Source of the DNA: Xestospongia bergquistia
Taxonomy: Eukaryota; Porifera; Demospongiae; Haplosclerida; Petrosiidae
Length of the DNA: 64,000 nt
Reading direction: 5' to 3'
Assembly (NCBI GenBank): GCA_963965975.1
Contig: OZ014411.1
Coordinates: 4,077,001-4,141,000 of the forward strand
Shown: positions 12,575 through 22,809 of the stretch, piece by piece
Layout: each line of letters starts with the position of its first letter
Numbering within the stretch: the stretch's first letter is position 1
Made by a program: the position numbers and the translations under genes
Notes under the pieces: model-generated
Seen by the model: the letters and a program-made list of their open reading frames with translations, nothing else
The model's database searches: none
What the model was told of the DNA's origin: nothing

Positions 12575-13570
12575 CAACAGTGTTGCTATTTTAAAAGCCT
12601 TTCATCTTATAGTAGTTTATTTGTTCAATGCTAAAGTTTATTTTGAAATGTAACGTATACACTAATATTGATATCTGCATGGTACTCATCAGTGATCTTT
12701 ATGTTATTATCTTTACAATGTACTGATCTTAAATGTAAAAAAATATTTCAATGCTGTAAATATATTTTGAATGATATTGTCCATGCAGTCATCACATTCA
12801 CTTTCATTCATAATGATAATTTGTCAACGACAAGTGTGATATAACATTATGTTTTGACTTTAAAAAATCTTTGCTTATATACAGTTTATTCACGTGTATT
12901 AGCACAGGGAATTGAACAAATATATTTATTTTGCATGCACACACAACTGACACAAAGCACTTGCAACTGATTTTGTTTCCCAAGGTTTAAATTTAAAAAG
13001 TGTTATTAACAAGAAAATTGAGGTAGTCTATACTGCTAAAGCAAACATAAACTGTTCTTATTAGTATACTTAAATTGTCCATGAACTTGCTATTACAACT
13101 GAATAACAAATGTAAATTTCTAAATTTATTTTGTTTTATAATAACTTTTTATGGTAAATCTTGGCTTTTGAGATAAGAATAAGTTGTTTTAATTAAATCC
13201 CATAAGACAAAGGTAGGGTGCAAAAACATTGCTATATATTATGATAACATTGCTATATGATATTATAAAGTCATCGCTGTACATCATATAAATATTGCTA
13301 TATATATCTGCAAAATGTACTTTGATATGAATATTAATAAGTTACTTTATATGCATATTATAATATTAATTACAAATATATTTTCCCTGTTAAGGTTTTG
13401 ATATTGAAATAATAAACAATGGTAATTCATGTTTGTCAATATCTCCGAGTTAGTCATTTCAAAATGTAAGCAAATATATAGTTAACATTCAGTATTTTTT
13501 AGTTGAAGAGTCAATATTTTAATTGCTTGTTTTTGTAGTATTAGGAAGAAAGAACCATTCATTTTAAATA
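12575..13570. repeat. Duplicated non-coding block of the transporter array (copy 1)
   Basis: Similar blocks occur at about 19150-20060, 21240-22060 and 24510-25080. Landmarks are CACTTTCATTCATAATGA (12798), ACTGATCTTA (12721) and the ATATATTTATTTTG block (12920). Each copy sits next to an intact or decayed transporter gene, so it marks the repeated unit of the array. Confidence 0.8.
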
Positions 13571-13589
13571 AATGAAATACATAAAATGT

Positions 13590-13800
13590 TTCTGTTATTA
13601 TTGATGCTTTTGTTGTCTTTCATAATTATCTACATGTATCTTGCTGCTAATGTTATACATCATAGCTTTTTTTTCTCTGTCTTAGTTTATATCATTAATT
13701 TTTGTCATACAAGATACTTTATATTAGTCCAATACACGCACATAATAATTGTGTTATTCTTGGGATAATGGCAAGTCTAACACCCAATGGTACTATATAT
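13590..13800 (-). pseudogene. Heavily decayed POT/PTR transporter fragment
   Basis: The stretch aligns by eye with the decayed copy near 20210-20350 (shared landmarks: TTTATATCATT, ATAATAATT and GG-ATAATGGCAAGT against GGAACGATGACAAGT). Through that copy it aligns with the C-terminal coding end of the intact transporter genes. No usable frame remains. The assignment is weaker than for 20210-20680. Confidence 0.4.
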
Positions 13801-13979
13801 CTAATGTGGAGTTAAAATAAGTAATTAGACACTGTTTAAAAAACGAATTCATTTAACACAACAGAATGTATGTTTGTCATGTATTAGTATCTTTGAAAGT
13901 ATTACTTGGTATATAACACTCTGAATTCTACAAATATAGTCAGTATGTGCAACAGAGGTGAGAGTTCAAGATTACACCT

Positions 13980-14420
13980 ACATAAATTTATGAAGGGAAA
14001 AAATCTTCTAAGAGAGAACCATAAAGATAGAAAGCTGGATGAGTCAGAGTTCTAGAAATATCCAAGAGGACAGAAGTTTAATACAAGACCTGATTTGTAA
14101 AGAATCAGAACTAACTATATATGGACATGATAAAAGGATGTGACTAATATATAAAGTAATTGAGAATGGTTTTTTGTAAAGTCAAGAATACATTCTTGCA
14201 GTGGGACTCCTGAAATGACATAAAGCTTAGATGAAAGAGAATTATCAATTGCAACCTGTTGAGAATGATGATCGAGATAACTCTCAAGCCAATTGACTAA
14301 CAGGGAAATTTGTAGAATAATAGTTATCCAGAAGAGGTCTTTCAAGTATAAAGTCAAAGGTCTTATGTAACTCAAACAAGACAGTGCAGATGAAATGTTT
14401 TACAGTTGAATTTTATTCCA
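13980..14420 (-). mobile_element. Non-LTR (LINE) reverse-transcriptase relic
   Basis: A minus-strand frame (14115-14375) contains the RT block NWLESYLDHHSQQVAID followed by a SGVPLQE-type motif. This corresponds to the WL..YL..R.Q.V and SGVPQGS motifs of jockey/CR1-type LINE reverse transcriptases. The upstream part carries a damaged ERPLLD-type segment. It is truncated on both sides and has stops. Only this RT fragment is recognisable. Confidence 0.65.
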
Positions 14421-15476
14421 TCTAGGCTACATGCATCCACTCAATGATTGTACATAAATGAATGTTTAGTTAAGCAATTGACATTTATGTTGTTCATCAG
14501 TATGGGAAATAGTTATGGAGTTCTAGTGGCCAACTCATCAAGATCAGTGTATTAACCACTAGGTGATGTAGGCTTAGGCATGCTCTTAGCATCGGACTTG
14601 CAGACTTAAACAATGGGTCTGTCAGTCCTGGGATGTTGTCAACATCGGACCTGCCTTGTGAGACTGACAATTTTTCTGGATCTTTATGTCTGTAACAAGA
14701 TGCTGTCAACCCTTTCCCATCTAGCACTTCACAATTGACCATAACTCCTATCTTGTTATCAAAAGAGATCATACAGTCATGACTCGTTTCATTATCTCTT
14801 CAATGCAAGGGAGAACACTTAAGAGGACTTTTCATTCCCTTATCACTACTCACCTTGAAATGTCTAGAGATATATCATGGATTTAACTTACAGCTGAGCA
14901 TGTCAATATTCCTTTGTGATCAGAACAATAAGTCAGACATATGATAGGCACTCACATGTTACATACTACTTTGGATTTGAATCATACAGGACTAACAGGA
15001 AACTGACTGTCATTGTAGATATTTAGAACCTCTAAAATGCAATGCTGATAATATAGTGGTTTAGTGTGACATCAAGTTATTCAATACTGTATTTACTGTC
15101 AGTTTGACATCTTTTAAAGAAGCCAAAAAATGGCTCTTCATTGGAGGATTGTCTGTAATGTGAGTGTTGTCTCATAATTACTTAAGCAATGAGTGCTGTG
15201 TATATGTGTGCCAATAGGTTTGTCGTTACTAGGTTAGTACAATTTTCAAATTACAGGCTATGGTACATTTACTATAATTATGACTAATTAGTAAACACTA
15301 CCAGTGATAGAGGACTAGAATTATCTTAATATGTCCTGTCATGAACAAAATTGAGGACCTGTGTATTGTGACTAAACTGGTGTATTAGCTCTAGTTAACA
15401 AGTCTACTAAACAATATGTGTATTGTAGTTAACATACTACAGTCTAGATTATAAAGTAAAAGTTTTTGTATTTAGC
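14421..15476. other. Stretch without recognisable gene
   Basis: A 91-codon minus-strand frame (14497-14772) has no similarity I recognise and may be LINE remnant or chance. The rest is AT-rich without signal. Confidence 0.4.
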
Positions 15477-16311
15477 ATGTTATTAATTATTTTACTGTCA
15501 GGTAAAGTTTCAAGTATACTTAACAGTAGATGTATTGCACTAATATTCAGTGTAATGATAAGAACGATGTCATTTCTTAAGGAAGATGTGGAAATTGATG
15601 CTAACGTTCAATATAATTATGAAAGATCGTCACCTTCCATTATTTGTGGTTTCTTTAACAGTATACGTGCTACTATAATAAATATTCCTTACACCTGTTT
15701 TCTCGTTGCCATATTACTATTTGAAGGAAGGCTATCAAATTTTAAGTGTTGCCAAATGGTTTCAGCATATATAAAGCCTTTCTTTGATGCATTTTTTTGG
15801 TCCACATAAAGACAAGTGTGATTTTTGGAATGGTTTTTTACTACTCCTTCATGTTGTTTTAGCTCTGGTTGCTTCTCTAAACAACAAAGCTATAATAAAC
15901 TTGTATGTGTTAATAATATGTATTATAACTGGTATTGTATTTATACATATCACTTTAAGGGGAACATATGTTCATTATTTTTTAGCTGTCCTTGAAGTAT
16001 CTTTTATTCTAAACCTCATACATTTGGCTCACCTAAATAATAAAATATATACCGAAATTATAGTTTCAATTGTGATCTTAGTGTTTTGTGGTATTATTAT
16101 CTATCATGTCTGGGATCGATTATTAAAATCTCCATTAAAACAGACAATTCGGAAAGTTAAAGGGGTCTTCAAAAAGTCTGAAGCACCTAATTCAAATGAT
16201 ATAGAACTTCCACTGACGATGTCTTCAACCTCTGTTTTTGTTACTAGTACAACTGTAGAAGTGGTAATGAAAAGAGAGTCACTAATACAAAGCGAAGATG
16301 AAAATATATAA
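15477..16311 (+). pseudogene. Decayed C-terminal tail of a beta-helix/multi-membrane protein
   Basis: Two overlapping frames (15477-15809 and 15784-16311) join into one protein tail that matches the last ~250 residues of the intact gene at 44962-49143. Matching points include IDANVQY, the LFEG block, a Cys pair, Y-x-KPFFDA, PHKDKC-FW, IIYHVWD-LLKS and the Lys-rich juxtamembrane helix with KVKG-FKK. A +1 insertion in a T run (about 15790-15797) breaks the frame right after the FFDA codons. The ectodomain and first membrane segments are absent. It is a truncated relic carried inside the transporter array. Confidence 0.85.
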
Positions 16312-17268
16312 AAGCACTAGTATTTTTTGTATATATTAAAATATATTTCATATATATAGTGTAGCTACACTAATGTATCAACTTAAACGATTATTTTTAC
16401 CACTTTCTTGTTATTTGTTTTATATTAATATTAACCTTGATTTAAATAAATTACACATTAATACAAATACAAATATTTTGTATATTAATAATGTTATAAG
16501 ATACTTTGAGTTTGACAAAAATACCCAAAAGTCTCTACAACTGATTTTATTTGCTCCAACATGTAGTTACCAAATAGCATATAAATACATTGATGCTGAA
16601 AGAATATAACACTTTTTACAGTGGTATATGCATATTTAGACATGTCAGTAATAGTCTCTCTGTAAGGTCAAGCTATAACTGTAAATTGAGAAGATTAATT
16701 GTTGATTACGTTTCAGTATATCTAAATATCACTGAAAAACTAATTGGTCAATATAACCAATATATGGTTATATAGGTTACATGTAGCAAAATTCTTTTTG
16801 TTACTATTAGGATTAGTAATTTACCTATGGAATTGACTGTTTAGCAAATGTTAGAACTAATTATGACTTTATCTTTATTTGTTTGACAAATAAAATCATT
16901 AATAGATCTAACATTTTGTAAACATTAATTAGTAACAAAACAGTTTCAATTAAATTTTGATATATGAACGTATATGACGATAATTGCATTAACTACACCG
17001 ACCAATTTGTTTTACAAATTAAAATTACGGTATTAACAGATCTGATCATTCATTTTTTTTAAACTTGAATTGTTGTTAAAAAACTAGAAATGTTAAATAT
17101 TATTAATCAAAATCAGACAAATGATATGAATTTTCTAAGAAAATAATTAACTGAAGTACAATAGAAAATAGCAAGTAAAACAAGCTTTAAAAAGTTGGAT
17201 TAAATTAAAATGTATAAATTTTTTGTTAGTGCAAGATATAGGTATATAGATTACACTCCAAGACCTTA
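16312..17268. other. Intergenic stretch duplicated at 22290-22800
   Basis: The parts around 16580-16800 and 17090-17260 are closely similar to 22290-22500 and 22610-22800, so this is the shared 3' flank of the two transporter genes. No gene seen. Confidence 0.6.
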
Positions 17269-18918
17269 CTAATAACTAATAATCACATCTATGTCATCAT
17301 TAGTGTCAAGCACTCTTATATAATTATCTTCGACTATGTTTCTCATGTAAATGTCATAACTTTCCTCTCTTTGTCTTTGTTTATACCATCTTGAAGCAAC
17401 AAGATAAGTTATTAATCCAAATAAACATATAAACAACTGAATTAACAAACTCCAAAAACTACAGGAAATCTTACCAGGACCATTTAGGTCCCAATATGTA
17501 AATGGAATTAAAAGGAACACTCCAATATTGATATATATAGCTCTTATTAACTTAAACATTCCTGTGAGCATACCACTCATATTAACAGGTGCTTGGCATG
17601 CTATAAATTCCAAAATGAAAATTAGACTGAATGCACCAACTAAACATGAAAATGCAAATGGAATGATGTAGTAAAGATATGACATGTTTATTACTTTACT
17701 TCCGTTATGTAGGAAGCAGCCTACTTCATCTTGAGTGACAAAATGTCCAACAGTATCAATTATTATGATTGCAATCAGTGAAAGTGTCATCATAACATAA
17801 GTAATAGCAAATCCTCTGAGTGGGTTAAGAAAAAAATACTCAAGTTTTGGAAAGAAAGGAATTATCACAAATTCTACAATTGGCACTACTATCACAATAA
17901 CCTCATCAAATGCAGTCCATACTACATATGACCCATAACCATTGAGTGTAGTACTTGCTTCTTTTAATGAGTTGGTGTAACGAAGAACTCCTAGTACAGT
18001 ATGATAATACACTATAAAGAAGCCAAAGGTACTAAGCAAAACTGCAATGATCCTCCAAAATGTTTTAGTGTCTTCTATATCAATTTCTTTAAAAGGGCCA
18101 CCATATTTTTCTTTACCCAGGTCAATACGACTTGGTATCTTGTTCTCCCAGTATGTTAAAGCACTCCTGTTCACTGGGGTCTTGTGTTGGCAGGCATACT
18201 TAAGGACTTGATACAACATCTTGTATGGATTTTTCTTTAACACTCCACTTTTGTTAAATTTATGATTTAGCCTACTATGAAGAATCAATGCTGTAGAAGT
18301 CACTAAAAATATCACCATTATTGTTATCATTAATAGCATTGGATTATAAATTGATTGAGGTACAAATGCAATATACCCAACAGAGTAGCCAATATAGTAT
18401 CCCCAAACAATCCAGTGTATAAAAGCCCTAGAATGTGTGTGTGGTTTGTCATAGAGCTGATCTAGACCGAATGGAGGAATATTAGTAAATAGACCAGCTG
18501 TACCAACCATTAATAGCATCAGTGCAATTACTGATATTCCATATTTGGCTATGTTAACTGGTAGTCCACATGTTCCATACTGAATGCAGTAACTAATAAC
18601 TTGAAGGACAATTCCTAACCAACAGAACCACAAACTCATATGTATAGCTTTCTTACGACCAATCTTGGTATCAGCTAACCAACCAGTAAAAGGATAGAGA
18701 ATACAGAATATTATAAATTGTAATGTAGATGAAATAAACTTATGACTAGTGTTAATACTAGGAACAGGATGAAAACAAGATATTTCAGGTGATGTACTTA
18801 ACGATAATATAATATTGAAACCAAGATCAATGCTAGCACCTGCTACAATAGAATCAAGTACAAGGAGCCAATTCTGCAAGGTCATCAAGCGATTTCGTAG
18901 TTCACTAGTGAACTTCAT
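17269..18918 (-). CDS. POT/PTR-family (SLC15-like) proton-coupled oligopeptide transporter, copy 1
   Basis: An intronless 549-aa multi-membrane protein, about 12 hydrophobic segments by eye, the usual length for POT proteins. Family marks include GWLADTKIGRKK (79-90), which corresponds to the GGWLAD-x-x-G-R/K signature after TM2. PFGLDQL (149-155) is comparable to the AFGADQF region, and NRSALTYWEN with the following DLGKEKYGGPF stretch (250-276) is seen in invertebrate POT homologues. Proton-driven uptake of di/tripeptides or related solutes at a membrane is the family role. The canonical ExxER motif of TM1 is not visible, so substrate and coupling are uncertain. The start MKFTSEL is shared with the second copy. 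It is nearly identical to 22810-24483 and differs mostly at the C-terminal end. A 38-nt palindrome lies ~100 nt upstream. Confidence 0.85.
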   Translation of the reverse strand: MKFTSELRNRLMTLQNWLLVLDSIVAGASIDLGFNIILSLSTSPEISCFHPVPSINTSHKFISSTLQFIIFCILYPFTGWLADTKIGRKKAIHMSLWFCWLGIVLQVISYCIQYGTCGLPVNIAKYGISVIALMLLMVGTAGLFTNIPPFGLDQLYDKPHTHSRAFIHWIVWGYYIGYSVGYIAFVPQSIYNPMLLMITIMVIFLVTSTALILHSRLNHKFNKSGVLKKNPYKMLYQVLKYACQHKTPVNRSALTYWENKIPSRIDLGKEKYGGPFKEIDIEDTKTFWRIIAVLLSTFGFFIVYYHTVLGVLRYTNSLKEASTTLNGYGSYVVWTAFDEVIVIVVPIVEFVIIPFFPKLEYFFLNPLRGFAITYVMMTLSLIAIIIIDTVGHFVTQDEVGCFLHNGSKVINMSYLYYIIPFAFSCLVGAFSLIFILEFIACQAPVNMSGMLTGMFKLIRAIYINIGVFLLIPFTYWDLNGPGKISCSFWSLLIQLFICLFGLITYLVASRWYKQRQREESYDIYMRNIVEDNYIRVLDTNDDIDVIISY

Positions 18919-19020
18919 GTTATTTGCTTAGAACATTACAAAAGGCTTGACAACAATCACAAAAATTTGAAATGAATTATTTATTAACTAATTATAGCAG
19001 TAGAATACACACTATAGTAC

Positions 19021-19058
19021 TAGTAGTGGTAGTACTAGTACTAGTACTACCACTACTA
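19021..19058. repeat. Perfect 38-nt palindrome in an AGT/ACT-rich tract
   Basis: Starts TAGTAGTGGTAGTACTAGT and is exactly self-complementary about 19039/19040. It is followed by further AGT/ACT triplet repeats to about 19085. It lies ~100 nt upstream of the transporter start codon at 18918 and could extrude as a cruciform. No matching palindrome is present before copy 2. Confidence 0.9.
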
Positions 19059-19149
19059 CTAGTAGTAGTAGTACTACTAGTAGTACATTAGTTTAATGTC
19101 CTAGTAAATTTGTTTTGTCTGATATAAAAACATTACATATTTGTCTAAC

Positions 19150-19847
19150 AGTTCGTTTCGTCAGCAACACTATATATCACAACAGTGTTGATGTTTTAAA
19201 AGCTTTTCATCACAAAGTAGTATATTCGTTCAATGCTAAAAGTATTTTGTAATGTAATGTATCTACAATATAATTAATGTTATTTGGTACTCAAGAGTGA
19301 CCTTTACGTTCTTATCTTTGCAATATACTGATCTTACATGTAACTTATCTAAAAACACTTCAATATGAAATGTAAGTACGTTTTCAATGGCTTTGTCCAA
19401 GCAGTCATTATAATCACATTCACTTTCATTCATAATAACAATTAGTCAACAACAGGTATTATAGAACACTTATGTTATGACTTCAGAAAATCTTGCTCTT
19501 ATTCTGTTAGTCCTCTGTTCCATGTAACTATTTATACAACAAGTCAATGTCACTTTCATTCATAATGACAGATAGTCATGATCAGCAACAAGTGTCATAG
19601 AACATTTTTGTTTTAACTTTAGAAAACCTTGCTCTTATTCAGTTAATTTAAGTATATTAACACTAAAAATTGCACAAGTATATTTATTTTGTATACAGTC
19701 TCAAAAAATATAAAGTACCCACAACTAACTTGTTTTCAACTGCAATACATTGCAAAAATATTGCTATATATCATTTAAACATTCTATATACTATATCTGA
19801 GATGGAATGTCGGCAAAAAAGTGTATTTGATATAAATTGCAAAAAGT

Positions 19848-19887
<40 letters not shown>

Positions 19888-20060
19888 TAATATTAATTAC
19901 AAATTTATTTTCCCTTTTAGGATTTTGATATTGTAATAGTAAACAATAACAATTCATATATCTTCAATTCAGTCAGTTCATAATGAAAGCAAATATAAAT
20001 TAACAAATGTTTTTAGATCAATAGTTATTGTTTTCATCTTTAGTTTCAGTAGTTATATAA
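19150..20060. repeat. Duplicated non-coding block of the transporter array (copy 2)
   Basis: Similar to 12575-13570, 21240-22060 and 24510-25080. It contains an internal near-repeat of the CACTTTCATTCATAATGACA block (19429 and 19551) and a (TA)n run at 19850-19881. Confidence 0.8.
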
Positions 20061-20209
20061 ATAGGACCATTTATTTTAAATGAAATACAAAACAGACAAA
20101 TTAATTAATTTATTGTGCTCTTTGCCAGATACATAAAGAGCAAAAGTTTTAAAAATATAAAAACACTTCTGTTATTATTGGTATTTTGTTGTCTTAAATG
20201 ATTATTTTC

Positions 20210-20680
20210 ATGCAACCTTCTAACTAATATATGCATCTTCTGTCTCTGTTGTTGTTTATATCATTTTGTAATAACAAGATAAGCTATTAATCCAATCACA
20301 CAATAATAATTACAAAATACATGACTCTTGGAACGATGACAAGTGGTGGTACTAATATCACATGCAATTCATTTAACTCCATATAAATAGTATAAGCCAT
20401 ATTTGTCATGAAGTAATTTCCTTGAAACAATTTTTTATGAAAATACTCCTAAAACTGTGTGCATAACAATATACTGTAAAGAAGACAAACATACTGAGGA
20501 TGACAGTAAGAATTCTCTGAAATGTCTTTGTCACTTCCACATCTTCCTCTCAGTCAAATGGGTCCATCATATTTGCATTTGGCAAAATTAATAAGATTTA
20601 GTCTCTAGTTCTTACAATAAGTCAGAGCACATTCATAGTCCAGAATGAACTAATGGGATAGCTGACACATGATACAATGT
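20210..20680 (-). pseudogene. Decayed POT/PTR transporter copy
   Basis: Two separated pieces align with the intact transporter genes. 20210-20300 matches the C-terminal coding end (shared AACAAGATAAG-TATTAATCCAA). 20440-20670 matches the central part that in copy 1 lies at about 17970-18200 (shared TATACTGTAAAGAAG-type and GGG-CCA-CATATTT blocks). The DNA between them is deleted or unrecognisable and no frame survives. It is a third unit of the tandem array. Confidence 0.7.
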
Positions 20681-21239
20681 CAATTAAGCATTACAAAACC
20701 ATATGAAATACTGACATGTGGATTATATAGTTGGCCAACATTACAGTAGAAACACAGCTTTCAGCCAGGAGGGGCACTATGCATATATAGAATGTAGAAT
20801 AATAAAAGTAGCTATATAAAGAGTGTTTGAGCAACATGGATGTTCTTCAAAATATATGTATCATTTAGTAGTTAACAACATCATTTTATATATGGTCATG
20901 ATACTTATTCCAATGTTTTTGAGTATTTCAATAAGTACAATTAATATGTAAGTTTGTATAATAGAGAACAGGTAGATACATTACTATTAGTCAGTTATCT
21001 AAACCCATACTAACTTCACTTCTTAAATGGTTTTATTGTTTGAATGCATACCACAAACAATATGTTTTTATACTTTAATGACGTTAATTTTGGATTTGTT
21101 ACTTTTTGACTATTGCAAAAGAAATAAAACTTATTTAAAGGCAGTTCCTATAGGTCTATCAGGGATTCAATACTTTTATTGTCTATTGAACTGACACCAT
21201 CTCCTAAACATTATTAACTATATGAAGCAAAATATAACT
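20681..21239. other. Stretch without recognisable gene
   Basis: AT-rich, with no coding signal or repeat recognised. Confidence 0.5.
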
Positions 21240-22060
21240 TCCTTCAGTTATCACATTCACTTTCATTCATAATGATAATTTGTCAACGACAAGTGTCTTA
21301 TATCATTATGTTTTGACTTTAGAAAATCTTTGCTTATATACAGTTTATCCACGTGTATTAGCACAGGAAATTGAACAAATATATTTATTTTGTATATACA
21401 CGCAACTGACACAAAGCACTTGCAACTGATTTTGTTTCCCAAAATTTAATTTTAAAATTGTTATTAACAAGAAAATCGAGGAAGTCTATACTGCTAAAGC
21501 AAACATAAACTGTTCTTATTAGTATACTGTTATTACATCTTAAGTTTAATTCCTAGTAATTATAACAAATGTAAATTCCAAATTATGTTTGTTTTATAAT
21601 AACTTTTTATGGTAAATCTTTGCTTTTGAGATAAGAATAAGTTGTTTTAATTAAATCCCATAGGACAAAGGTAGGGTGCAAAAACATTGCTATTATTATG
21701 ATAACATTGCTATATGATATTATGAAGACATTGCTGTACATCATATAAATATTGCTACATATATCTGCAAAATGAAGTAGTACTTTGATATGAAATTAAT
21801 AAGTTACTTTATAATGCATATTATATAATATTAATTACAAATATATTTTCCCTGTTAGGATTTTGATATTGAAATAATAAACAATGGCGATTCATATTTG
21901 TCAATATTTCCAAGTTAGTCATTTCACAATGTAAGCAAATATATAGTTAACATTCTTCAGTGTTTTTTTGAAGAGTCAATATTTTAATTGCTTGTTTTTG
22001 TAGTTTTAGGAAACAACATTCTTTTTAAATAAATGAAATACATAAAAATGTTTTTATTAT
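21240..22060. repeat. Duplicated non-coding block of the transporter array (copy 3)
   Basis: Closely matches 12790-13570. After about 22105 the similarity jumps to 16028 of copy 1, so about 2.4 kb present in copy 1 (including the LINE relic and most of the receptor tail) is absent here. Confidence 0.85.
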
Positions 22061-22104
22061 TATTGATGCTTTTGTTGTCTTTCAGAATTATCTATGTGTA
22101 TCTT

Positions 22105-22275
22105 GCTGGCCCACCTAAATAACGCAATATATCCCTAAATTTTACTTTCAGTGTTTCTAGTGTTTTGTGGTATTATTATCTATCATGTCTGGGATTGACT
22201 ATTGAAGTCTTGATTACAACAGACAATCAAGAAAGTTAAAAGGTCTTTAAAAAGCCTGAAACACCTTCTAATTTT
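22105..22275 (+). pseudogene. Second decayed tail of the beta-helix/multi-membrane protein
   Basis: A short remnant homologous to 16028-16200. It has the TATTATTATCTATCATGTCTGGGAT block encoding IIIYHVWD, then a decayed Lys-rich juxtamembrane segment. Stops follow at once (for example TGA/TAG replacing codons of the LLKS block). It is the duplicate of the relic at 15477-16311, shortened by the 22105 deletion. Confidence 0.75.
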
Positions 22276-22809
22276 GCAAATTAAATGACATGGTATATAT
22301 AATGCTGAAAGAATATAACAATTTTTTACAGTGGTATATGCATATTTAGACATGTCAGTCTCTATGTAAGGTCAAGCTATAACTGTAAATTGAGAAGATT
22401 AACTGTTGATTATGTTTCAGTATATATAAATATATCAATGAAAATTGGTCATTATATATATAACCAATATATGGTAATATAGGCTGTATGTAGCAAAACT
22501 TCTTTTTGTTACTATCTATTTTGACTGTTTACCAATTTAGAACCAATTAGTTTTGCAAATTAAAGAAAATTTTAATGTATCTATTAGATATGAAGTTTCA
22601 TTCAGCTTTTAAAAACTAAAAATGTTAAACTAAAAATGTTAAATATTATTAATCAAAATCAGACAAATTATATGAATTTTCTACGAAAAAAATTAATTGA
22701 AGTACAGTAGAAAATAGCAAATAAAACATGCTAAAAAAGTTGGGTTAGCATGTATAAACTTTTTGTTGGTGCAAGAAATAGGTATATAGATTACCCTCAA
22801 TGACACTTA

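Noticed and set aside
19670..19936. 88-codon frame with Ile-Tyr run
   Set aside because: It consists largely of the (TA)n repeat and of a block that is non-coding in its duplicates.
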